NCBI GenBank assembly: GCA_964474655.1
Contig: CAYYTU010000049.1
Location: forward strand, 1 to 21,801
Direction of reading: 5' to 3'
Length of the DNA: 21,801 nt
From: CAYYTU01 sp964474655
GTDB lineage: Bacteria > Chloroflexota > Anaerolineae > B4-G1
Shown here: piece by piece, positions 7,532-14,155 of the stretch
Layout: every line of letters starts with the position of its first letter
Position numbering within the stretch: position 1 is the stretch's first letter
Position numbers and translations under genes: made by a program
The notes under the pieces: model-generated
What the model saw: only the letters and a program-made list of their open reading frames with translations
Database searches by the model: none
Told to the model about the DNA's origin: nothing

Positions 7532-7560
7532 ATTTTACCACGTTTCTTTTGGAAGTGCAA
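7532..7560 (-). promoter_or_regulatory. tRNA-Gly promoter
   Basis: On the minus strand TTGCAC (7555-7560) and TAAAAT (7532-7537) are spaced by exactly 17 bases, 15 bases ahead of the tRNA. Confidence 0.8.
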
Positions 7561-7562
7561 GT

Positions 7563-7582
7563 CCAGATATGATCCCATCTGG
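7563..7582. promoter_or_regulatory. operator-like inverted repeat between divergent promoters
   Basis: CCAGAT (7563-7568) and ATCTGG (7577-7582) form a perfect 6-bp inverted repeat with an 8-base centre. It lies between the tRNA and amidase promoters. A regulator site is possible but unproven. Confidence 0.25.
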
Positions 7583-7592
7583 CGGTTATTGT

Positions 7593-7620
7593 TTGCCACT
7601 TTTCTTACTTGCGGTAACAT
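7593..7620 (+). promoter_or_regulatory. putative amidase promoter
   Basis: TTGCCA (7593-7598) and TAACAT (7615-7620) are spaced by 16 bases, just upstream of the amidase ribosome binding site at 7630-7635. Confidence 0.5.
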
Positions 7621-7641
7621 TGGGTGCGTAGGAGGAGTGAG

Positions 7642-8508
7642 TTGACACGTCGATCAAGCGGGCACGTCTCAAAGGGTTATGATGAGGCCGGGGGGGGAGC
7701 TGGCGTTCTGCGCCTGCTCGTGGTTGTCTCCTGTGTCGCCGCTATCGGCGCTATGATCCAGGGAGTCTTGCGGGCCGGTTCGCCGGCTGACGTTGCTTCT
7801 TCGCGTTTCCTCTCTCCGTTTTCGTCCCCGTCGCCCTCTTTGATCGCCGGCGATGCGACCGGTATTACGCCTTCTCCTTTCGCCTCCATTGATTTGCCTT
7901 CCACGCCTATTCCCACCTCGGTGCCGCCGACGGCCCCGCCGCAGGTCACGCTGACGCCTACGCCCTCGATGCCGCGCATTGGGATTGTGGCCGGGCATTG
8001 GGGCAACGACGAGGGCGCAGTCTGTCCCGATGGGCTGCGAGAGGTCGACATCAACCTGGATATTGCACAACGTGTGGTGCGCAAGTTGGAGCGTCGGGGA
8101 TACGAGGTCGATCTATTGAAGGAGTACGATCCGCGATTGCGCGATTACTGGGCCTATGCGCTTGTCTCCATCCACGCCGATTCCTGCGAACCGTTCCCCA
8201 ACGCCACCCCGCCGGCCAGCGGGTTCAAGGTCGCCAGCGTCGAGGACAGCGCTGTTCCCGGGCTGGAAAGGCATCTGGTGAGCTGTCTGGCGGAGGCATA
8301 CGCCGCGCGCACCGGGATGTACTTCCACGCTAACAGCATCACGTATGACATGACCCGTTACCATAACTTCTACGAGATCGACGGGCAGACGCCGGGGGTC
8401 ATCATCGAGACGGGCTTTATGCACGAAGATCGGTACATCTTGACGGAGCGTGTTGATCTCGTCGCCCAGGGTATCGTGGATGGGATTGTCTGCTTTCTGG
8501 GGGATTAG
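7642..8508 (+). CDS. membrane-anchored N-acetylmuramoyl-L-alanine amidase (Amidase_3)
   Basis: A 288-residue zinc hydrolase that cuts the bond between MurNAc and the stem peptide. A single N-terminal membrane segment (about 22-43) precedes a Ser/Pro/Thr-rich linker (about 48-112), placing the catalytic domain outside the membrane. Zinc ligands H119 (VAGHWG), E134 (REVDINLD) and H178 (SIHADS) and the catalytic E256 (IIETGFMHEDRY) are all present. TTG 7642 was chosen because AGGAGG at 7630-7635 is six bases upstream. A GTG at 7624 is in frame but would place that box inside the coding region. It may act with the L,D-transpeptidase in wall remodelling. This is inferred, as they are separate transcripts. 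Confidence 0.9.
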   Translation: MTRRSSGHVSKGYDEAGGGAGVLRLLVVVSCVAAIGAMIQGVLRAGSPADVASSRFLSPFSSPSPSLIAGDATGITPSPFASIDLPSTPIPTSVPPTAPPQVTLTPTPSMPRIGIVAGHWGNDEGAVCPDGLREVDINLDIAQRVVRKLERRGYEVDLLKEYDPRLRDYWAYALVSIHADSCEPFPNATPPASGFKVASVEDSAVPGLERHLVSCLAEAYAARTGMYFHANSITYDMTRYHNFYEIDGQTPGVIIETGFMHEDRYILTERVDLVAQGIVDGIVCFLGD

Positions 8509-8533
8509 ATTGCTCGCTGGTCGCGTCAGGGGC

Positions 8534-9244
8534 TCAGAACCCCATCGCCTCGCGGGCGGCGCGCCAGAGGTTAGTGCGGATTTGCTCTTGTGCGCGTCCA
8601 AATTGTCGCAAAAACGCTGCTGCCTGGGCTCGCTTGGATGTCTTGCCTTGTGGACACGGGATTGGTTCCGGGTAATTGGCTACCTTCGCGTAGCGAGCGA
8701 TTTCCTTTTCCAGCAGGTAGATCAGCGGGCGAATGATGGTTATCGTTCCCTCGAAGAACGCCACGCACGGCTCTATCGTCTCCAGCTGACCGCTGAACAT
8801 CAGATTCATCAGCGTGGTGACGGCGGCGTCGTCGGCGTGGTGACCCAGGGCCAGCTTCTGGCAGCCTAGCTCGTGGGCGGCGGTGAAGAGCGCCTTGCGT
8901 CGGTTCCAGGAGCAGCGGAAACAGTCGAGCGGTAACGGTTCGTTCGGCGGCAGCTCCAGAGGGACGAAGCGGTATGCGACGTCGAGCGCCTGAAACCACG
9001 GTTCCAGCTCGGGACGTCGGTCAGGGAGGCCGGCTGGGGTGCCGACGACATGGAGGGCCACCAGATCGTACGCATACGGGACCTTGCGTCGGTGACGTTG
9101 CAGGAGCTCAAGCATTGTGCGGCTATCCTTCCCGCCGGAAACGGCCACCGCCACCCGCTCGTCATCCTCGATCATCGCGAACTCGCCGATGGCGCGGGTG
9201 ACTTCCTTGAGCAGGAAGTAGGCGATGTGCTCAGGTGAGGTCAA
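8534..9244 (-). CDS. TtcA-like tRNA thiolation PP-loop ATPase
   Basis: A 236-residue cytoplasmic protein of the TtcA/TilS-type PP-loop family. TtcA makes 2-thiocytidine at position 32 of some tRNAs using ATP and an Fe-S cluster. The PP-loop SGGKDS is at residues 36-41. The cluster cysteines are present as CFRC (C108, C111) plus C197 in PIPCPQG, the pattern expected for TtcA. The second family motif appears as LALGHHADDAAVT. The protein is shorter than enterobacterial TtcA. TTG 9244 is the first available start after an in-frame stop. GGGA lies about nine bases upstream. The gene lies 58 bases downstream of rfbB and may be co-transcribed with it. Confidence 0.85.
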   Translation of the reverse strand: MTSPEHIAYFLLKEVTRAIGEFAMIEDDERVAVAVSGGKDSRTMLELLQRHRRKVPYAYDLVALHVVGTPAGLPDRRPELEPWFQALDVAYRFVPLELPPNEPLPLDCFRCSWNRRKALFTAAHELGCQKLALGHHADDAAVTTLMNLMFSGQLETIEPCVAFFEGTITIIRPLIYLLEKEIARYAKVANYPEPIPCPQGKTSKRAQAAAFLRQFGRAQEQIRTNLWRAAREAMGF

Positions 9245-9302
9245 CGGTCAAATCCCAAACTCCTAATCCAAAGACCAAGGTGAGATGGGCTTTGGCGGTT
9301 CG

Positions 9303-10328
9303 TCATTCGATTTCCCGGCCTTCGTACTGCTGTTTGTAGTACTCCTGATAATGCTCTCCGCTCTTGATCGGCCGCCACCACCATTCGTTTTCCACGTACC
9401 ATTGAACTGTCTTCTTGATCGCCTCCTCGCAGCTGTGGGCCGGCTCCCAGCCTAGAGCGCGGATCTTGCTCACATCAAGCGAGTAGCGACGGTCGTGACC
9501 GGCCCGGTCGCGCACCGGTTGGATCAGACTCTCCGGCTTGTCCAGCACATCCAGGATCAGGTGGGTCATATCGATGTTGCGCATCTCCGTGCCGGTGCCG
9601 ACGTTGTAGATGTCGCCGATTTCTCCTTCGTGTAGCACGAGGTCAACGGCCTCACAGTGGTCGATCACATAGTGATAGTCGCGCATCTGGTGCCCATCGC
9701 CGTAGAGGGGTAGCGGTTGGTCGTCGAGGGCGTTGGTGACGAAGAGCGGCACCACCTTTTCCGGGTATTGGTAGGGGCCGATGTTGTTAGCGCCGCGGGT
9801 TATGGTGACCGGCAAGTCGTAAGTGACGTGATAGGCGTTGACCATCATATCGGCGCTGGCCTTGCTGGCCGCATAGGGGCTGCGCGGTGCGACGGGATCG
9901 CTCTCCTTCGATGAGCCCTCCGGCACGTGCCCGTAGACCTCGTCGGTCGATATTTGGTGATACCGTTCCAGCTCGAGCTGGCGTGCGGCCTCCAGCAGAG
10001 TGTAGGTGCCGTAGACGTCGGTCTTGATGAACGCGTCGGGGGCCATAATCGACCGATCGACATGCGTCTCGGCGGCGAAATTGACGATAGTATCCACGTT
10101 GTGATTTTGGATGGCGCGGCGGACCGCGTCAGCGTCGCAGATGTCGCCCTTGACAAAGGCGTAACGGTCGGCAAACCGGGCTGCGACGTCCTTGAGATTG
10201 TCCAGGTTGCCGGCGTAGGTCAGCTTATCGTAGATAACGGCGTGATAGTCTGGATATTTTTCCAGCATATAACGAGTGAAGTTGGAACCGATGAAACCGG
10301 CTCCACCAGTGATCATCAGAGTGCGCAC
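9303..10328 (-). CDS. rfbB: dTDP-glucose 4,6-dehydratase
   Basis: A 341-residue NAD-dependent SDR enzyme converting dTDP-glucose to dTDP-4-keto-6-deoxyglucose, the branch point to rhamnose and other deoxysugars for surface glycans. The nucleotide-binding GGAGFIG is at residues 8-14. The family-specific STDEVYG provides T128, D129 and E130, and the catalytic YxxxK is Y152/K156. The length is standard. The GTG start has AGGAGG five bases upstream. The other rml genes (A, C, D) are not in the window, so the final sugar cannot be told. A promoter at 10367-10394 fires back-to-back with that of the TPR gene. Confidence 0.96.
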   Translation of the reverse strand: MRTLMITGGAGFIGSNFTRYMLEKYPDYHAVIYDKLTYAGNLDNLKDVAARFADRYAFVKGDICDADAVRRAIQNHNVDTIVNFAAETHVDRSIMAPDAFIKTDVYGTYTLLEAARQLELERYHQISTDEVYGHVPEGSSKESDPVAPRSPYAASKASADMMVNAYHVTYDLPVTITRGANNIGPYQYPEKVVPLFVTNALDDQPLPLYGDGHQMRDYHYVIDHCEAVDLVLHEGEIGDIYNVGTGTEMRNIDMTHLILDVLDKPESLIQPVRDRAGHDRRYSLDVSKIRALGWEPAHSCEEAIKKTVQWYVENEWWWRPIKSGEHYQEYYKQQYEGREIE

Positions 10329-10366
10329 GTGAACCTCCTGTTCTTGACATCGATTTTAACGCGGGC

Positions 10367-10394
10367 ATTCTACCACAGCCTGCAGACGGGACAA
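10367..10394 (-). promoter_or_regulatory. rfbB promoter
   Basis: On the minus strand TTGTCC (10389-10394) and TAGAAT (10367-10372) are spaced by 16 bases, with TG upstream of the -10. Its -35 lies only three bases from the -35 of the opposite promoter. Confidence 0.6.
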
Positions 10395-10397
10395 CCC

Positions 10398-10425
10398 TTG
10401 ACTTGGTCGATGGAAGTGCTATGAT
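10398..10425 (+). promoter_or_regulatory. TPR-gene promoter
   Basis: TTGACT (10398-10403) and extended TGC-TATGAT (-10 at 10420-10425) are spaced by 16 bases. The expected transcription start is around 10432-10434, only a few bases before the ATG at 10437. Confidence 0.7.
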
Positions 10426-10436
10426 TGCCGCTACCT

Positions 10437-11939
10437 ATGTATCTGGGATCACGAAGAAAGGAGCGCCGTTCATCGCCTTGGCGTGTATTACTCCTGTTGA
10501 TCTTGAACGGTATTGCAATATATCTTTATCTCCAGATCGATCAAGAATCGCCTGAATCCCCTTTTGTTCCTACCCCCACGCCCACCCGTTCGGCTTCTTC
10601 CTATCTCACCCAGGCGGATGCTCTTTACTGGCAGGGTGACCTGGAGGAGGCGATTGCAGCCTACGAAGAGGTGATTGCGTTGGAACCTGAGAACGTGGAG
10701 GCCTATGTCCCAATGGCTCGCCTGCTCGTGTTGGAGGGGGAGATGCTGCGCGCGCTCCGCTACGCGCGGCAGGCGGTGGAGATCGCACCGGAGGATGGAC
10801 GGGCCTGGGCCGTGTTGGGCCTGGTTTACGATTGGCGCGGCAACGTGGAGGAAGCCATCAAGGCTTGCTCGCGGGCCGTTGAACTCAGCCCGGACTACGC
10901 CGAGGGGTATGCTTATCTGGCCGAAGCCTACGCCGACGCCGGACAGTGGACGGAGGCGATGGAGCAGGCTCAAGTGGCTTTGGATCTGGATGATCAAAGC
11001 GTGGATGCACACCGCAACTACGGTTACGTGCTGGAGGTGCAGGGTAACTATTCGCAGGCTCTGGGGTATTATAAACAGGCGCTGGAGATTCACCCCCAGC
11101 TGGCTTATCTTCACATTTTGATCGGCAGGACGTATCTGGCGTTGAACGACTTCGATGCAGCGCTGGAGAGCTTCCAGCAGGCATCTGAGATCGATCCGCG
11201 AAACGGCGAAGCCTACTATCGGGTGGGACGGGCTTTCTACGAACGCGGACGGCATAATGAGGCGGCCGAGTACCTGGAGCAGGCGGTCGAGTTTGATCCC
11301 AAATACGGTGCGGCCTATGGCTATCTGGCCTTCACGTACTGGGGACGGCGTAACTACGAAGAAGCTATCCCGCGCCTGGAGGAGGCCATCAGGTTGGATG
11401 CCATTGCAGCTCGCAAGAAGGCCCAGTCGTTCCGGCTCACAGTCGAAAATCGTTCCGGCGAACGGGTCGATCTGCCCGCGGATGCAGTGATGACGGGCGA
11501 GTTTCTGCCGCGTGCGGAGGACATCAATAGCCTGGAAGCTGTGCTGACCCCGACGTCGAGCGGCGAGGCCTGGCAGGATGCCGGGGGACGGGTGATCCTG
11601 GATACTCGCGCCGGCGTCTACACGGTCACACTGGAGGCGGTCCCTCAAGTGCGGCCTGATCAGGCTTATGTTGGCTGGTTCGACGGGATCAGGACGCTGT
11701 CGGACGCTCCGTTGACGACCGATCCCTTCGATGTGGACGCAAGCGGCGGGTTGGAGGTTTCATCGGAGACTGGTTGGGTGGCGGGGCCGCGGATCGAGTA
11801 TTTCTACACCCTGGGGCTGGCTTATTTCTACCTGGATGAATGCGAGAAGGCGTATCCCCTCTTCGAGGCAGCGCTCCAGATCGATCCTGAGGAACCGAAC
11901 GCTCGCCAGGGGATTCAGCTTTGCCAGGACGTCGAATGA
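10437..11939 (+). CDS. membrane-anchored TPR-repeat protein
   Basis: A 500-residue protein with an Arg-rich N-terminus, one membrane segment (about 17-33) and a short Pro/Thr linker (PTPTPT). Eight consecutive 34-residue TPR units follow (about 55-326), then a non-TPR, beta-rich insert of about 120 residues (330-450). A ninth TPR is near the C-terminus (FYTLGLAYFYLDECEKAYPL). TPR arrays mediate protein binding, here probably outside the membrane. ATG 10437 is preferred because an in-frame TTG at 10425 overlaps the -10 box and cannot be in the transcript. The mRNA is therefore leaderless or nearly so. The partner is unknown. The prepilin peptidase gene downstream suggests, but does not prove, an envelope or pilus context. 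Confidence 0.85.
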   Translation: MYLGSRRKERRSSPWRVLLLLILNGIAIYLYLQIDQESPESPFVPTPTPTRSASSYLTQADALYWQGDLEEAIAAYEEVIALEPENVEAYVPMARLLVLEGEMLRALRYARQAVEIAPEDGRAWAVLGLVYDWRGNVEEAIKACSRAVELSPDYAEGYAYLAEAYADAGQWTEAMEQAQVALDLDDQSVDAHRNYGYVLEVQGNYSQALGYYKQALEIHPQLAYLHILIGRTYLALNDFDAALESFQQASEIDPRNGEAYYRVGRAFYERGRHNEAAEYLEQAVEFDPKYGAAYGYLAFTYWGRRNYEEAIPRLEEAIRLDAIAARKKAQSFRLTVENRSGERVDLPADAVMTGEFLPRAEDINSLEAVLTPTSSGEAWQDAGGRVILDTRAGVYTVTLEAVPQVRPDQAYVGWFDGIRTLSDAPLTTDPFDVDASGGLEVSSETGWVAGPRIEYFYTLGLAYFYLDECEKAYPLFEAALQIDPEEPNARQGIQLCQDVE

Positions 11940-11972
11940 CGGCGGGATGGAGCTTTACTATGGAGGTGCGTT

Positions 11973-12719
11973 GTGTTGATGATTGGGGGTATTTTCTTGG
12001 TCGGGCTGCTCATCGGCGGGGCGATCAATCATCTGGGGATGGATCTGGCAGCTCGCCGGGCGATTTCTGAACCTCATTGCCCCTATTGTGGACGCGAGCG
12101 CCCCTGGTGGCAATGGCTTTCGCTCCCTGTTTATCTGATCGGTCGTGCCCAGTGCCCTTCCTGCGGCGCGCCCATCGGCGTCCGCTACCCCCTGGTCGAG
12201 ATTGGCGTGGGAGTTACCTTCGGTTATCTCTGGATCAGGTTTGGGGCTTCCGCTAGAACGCTCTTCTACGCGCTTTATAGCGTCGTCCTGGCCATTGTGC
12301 TCGTCACCGATTTGGAACGTCGGCTGATCCTCGACGTGGTGACTTACCCCGCCATGCTTCTTGCCCTCGTCGGTAGCTTCTTTGTGCCGTACATCACGTG
12401 GTGGAGCGCACTGATCGGCGGGGCGATTGGCTGGGGCTTCTTCTACGCGGCAGCCTTGATTGGGAATCACGCTTTCGGCGTCGGGGCGTTGGGGTTGGGG
12501 GACGTCAAATTGGCCGCCTTCGTGGGCCTGATCACGGGCTTCCCCCTGGTCGTCGAAGCTCTGGTGCTGACCATCCTCGCTGGCGCGGCGATCAGCCTCC
12601 TTCTGTTGGTCACCGGCCTGCGCGGCTTGAAGGATTACGTGCCTTATGGCCCTTTTCTCATCATCGGGGCTATGATCACGCTCCTCTGGGGCTATCCAAT
12701 TGCTTTTTGGTTCCTGTGA
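11973..12719 (+). CDS. type IV prepilin peptidase (A24 family)
   Basis: A 248-residue polytopic membrane aspartyl protease that removes leader peptides from type IV pilin-like proteins. Many members also N-methylate them. The cytoplasmic zinc-binding pair CPYC...CPSC (C36, C39, C61, C64) marks the bifunctional branch. Both catalytic aspartates are visible: D113 in VTDLERR and D178 in GLGDVK. GGAGG at 11962-11966 lies six bases before the GTG start. No pilin or assembly ATPase genes are in the window, so its substrates lie elsewhere. The last base of its stop is the first base of the next gene's ATG (TGATG). Confidence 0.94.
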   Translation: MLMIGGIFLVGLLIGGAINHLGMDLAARRAISEPHCPYCGRERPWWQWLSLPVYLIGRAQCPSCGAPIGVRYPLVEIGVGVTFGYLWIRFGASARTLFYALYSVVLAIVLVTDLERRLILDVVTYPAMLLALVGSFFVPYITWWSALIGGAIGWGFFYAAALIGNHAFGVGALGLGDVKLAAFVGLITGFPLVVEALVLTILAGAAISLLLLVTGLRGLKDYVPYGPFLIIGAMITLLWGYPIAFWFL

Positions 12720-13606
12720 TGGCCGAACTGGCGGCTCCAGACGATACGCTGGATTGGCTGATGGAACCGACGAACCCTGCGGCGCGCTACCTCACGCTGA
12801 CGAGGGTTCTGGAGCGCTCTGGCGACGATCCAGACGTGCGCACCGCCCGAGAGGCCATCCCGCGGGCCGAACCGGCCTGCTCAATCCTCCGCGCTCAATA
12901 TCCTCAGGGCTACTGGATGCATCCGGGCATCGGCTACAGTCCACGCTATCGCGCTACGGTATGGCAAATCCTCTTCCTGGCCCAGCTGGGGATGGCCCGC
13001 ACAGAGACTATCGACCGGGCCGTGGCCCATCTCTTCGAGGCGAACCAGCGTGAAGACGGCTCGTTCCGTGCCAGCAAGGAGCCGCGCGATACCCCGTTCT
13101 GCCTCAACGGGAGCCTGCTGTGGGCGCTGGAGACGCTGGGGTACGCCGATGCTCCGGAGCTGAAGCGAGCCTGGGCCTGGCTGGCGGAGGAGATCGAGCG
13201 GGGCGGCTTCGAGAATCGTTGCCCTTGGGCCACCGTGAAGGTGCTCTGGGCCGCGAACGCGCGACGTGCTCCAGAGGTGAAGGGGCTGCGACGCGTCGCC
13301 GCTGAATCACTGCTGACACACCCGCCCCATCCAAAGCGCGACGATCCTCGCTGGTTCCGCTTGACCTTCCCCCTGGCCCACGCCGCCGATCTGCTCCAGT
13401 GGCTGAGCGTGCTGACGGAGGCAGGCTACGGCTCCGATCCACGCCTGGCCTTCGCCCGGGACTGGCTGGAGCGCAAGCGGCTGCCCGATGGCGCCTGGCC
13501 TCTGGAGCGCCGCCCCGGCAAGCTATGGGCCGACGTTGGCGCGGTAGGCGAGCCGAACAAATGGATCACCATCCGCGCGTTGGCAGTTGCTTCGCTCATC
13601 GGATAA
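12719..13606 (+). CDS. alpha/alpha-toroid (prenyltransferase/squalene-cyclase-like) protein
   Basis: A 295-residue helical protein resembling the toroid repeats of protein prenyltransferase beta subunits and squalene-hopene cyclases. QW-like turns are visible: QREDGSF at 110-116 and RLPDGAWPLE near the C-terminus. Regular helical pairs such as CLNGSLLWALETLGY lie between them. The cyclase DxDD motif and a recognisable zinc site are not seen, so enzymatic function is uncertain. There is no signal peptide. ATG 12719 overlaps the stop of the prepilin peptidase (TGATG), so the two are translationally coupled. Its frame stays open upstream inside the peptidase gene, but that part is a shadow. Confidence 0.75.
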   Translation: MAELAAPDDTLDWLMEPTNPAARYLTLTRVLERSGDDPDVRTAREAIPRAEPACSILRAQYPQGYWMHPGIGYSPRYRATVWQILFLAQLGMARTETIDRAVAHLFEANQREDGSFRASKEPRDTPFCLNGSLLWALETLGYADAPELKRAWAWLAEEIERGGFENRCPWATVKVLWAANARRAPEVKGLRRVAAESLLTHPPHPKRDDPRWFRLTFPLAHAADLLQWLSVLTEAGYGSDPRLAFARDWLERKRLPDGAWPLERRPGKLWADVGAVGEPNKWITIRALAVASLIG

Positions 13607-13615
13607 TGCTACAAT
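13587..13615 (+). promoter_or_regulatory. toxin-antitoxin promoter
   Basis: TTGCTT (13587-13592) and TACAAT (13610-13615) are spaced by 17 bases with an extended TGC. They overlap the end of the toroid gene. A TATAAT at 13644-13649 abuts the ribosome binding site and is too close to the ATG to be the main -10. Confidence 0.6.
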
Positions 13616-13663
13616 TGCTTATGCACAGTGAAATTTGAGCATCTATAATGGAGGTGAGAATCA

Positions 13664-13906
13664 ATGAGTGCATCACCTGAATCTTTTTCAAAGGCATCCA
13701 CCGATACCGTGACCGTTCCCCGGTCGTTGCTTCAGAAAATGTCGGAAGCTGCGCAGGCCTTTGAGGCTTTTCAGGACGATCTGGAGGATTATCTGCTCGC
13801 TCAAGATGCCGATTTCCTGGCGCGTATGCGGCAAGCCCGTGAGCATCACCGGCAGGGCCAGACGCGGCCCTTGGACGAACTGAAGGAAGACCTGTGTATC
13901 GAGTAG
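13664..13906 (+). CDS. putative type II antitoxin
   Basis: An 80-residue acidic, helical protein immediately before a RelE-type toxin frame. The N-terminal half (TVTVPRSLLQKMSEAAQAFE) could form a DNA-binding or dimerisation segment. The C-terminal part (ADFLARMRQAREHHRQGQ followed by RPLDELKEDL) looks like the toxin-wrapping tail of RelB-type antitoxins. GGAGGTGA at 13650-13657 is six bases before the ATG. Its end overlaps the toxin start by 13 bases, the usual coupled order with antitoxin first. Assignment rests mainly on size and neighbour. Confidence 0.7.
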   Translation: MSASPESFSKASTDTVTVPRSLLQKMSEAAQAFEAFQDDLEDYLLAQDADFLARMRQAREHHRQGQTRPLDELKEDLCIE

Positions 13907-14155
13907 AGACCACCCCCGAATTCGATGAAGCTCTCGGCGATCTTGGTCGTTCCGTTGCCCAGTGCATCGTGCGTAAAATTGAATGGCTGGCCTAACATCC
14001 GGATCCCCCTCCGTCACTTGCCCGAGGACTTGAAGGGGCTGCACAAGTACCGGGTAGGAGACTATCGCGTGTTGTTGTGGGTGGATCGTGAGAACGAAAT
14101 ATTGACGTTGTACGGCGTTCGACATCGGCGTGAGGTATACGACCTCCTGGGCTGA
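13894..14155 (+). pseudogene. RelE/ParE-family toxin, frameshifted
   Basis: From GTG 13894 the frame reads YRVETTPEFDEALGDLGRSV and continues to KIEWLA, then stops at TAA 13993-13995. The +1 frame takes over exactly there, from AAC 13994, and reads LPEDLKGLHKYRVGDYRVLL to VRHRREVYDLLG, ending at 14155. Joined, the two parts give about 86 residues, the normal RelE length. They include the basic residues of the RNase site (YRVGDYRV and RHRREVY). One indel near 13993 therefore separates the halves. Either the toxin is inactivated while the antitoxin stays intact, or the assembly has an error. GGAAG precedes the GTG. Its 3' end overlaps the next gene by 26 bases. Confidence 0.75.

Noticed and set aside
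10488..11648. 386-codon open frame antisense to the TPR gene
   Set aside because: The sense strand shows regular 34-residue TPR units with a promoter, and the antisense frame mirrors the repetitive composition.
12398..12718. Upstream extension of the toroid protein's frame
   Set aside because: It lies entirely within the prepilin peptidase gene. The ATG at 12719 in a TGATG overlap is a natural start.
13984..13998. Programmed +1 frameshift in the toxin gene (GCC TAA C)
   Set aside because: The site superficially resembles the prfB arrangement, but a tRNA on GCC would re-pair poorly with CCT and no stimulatory element is evident. An indel is simpler.
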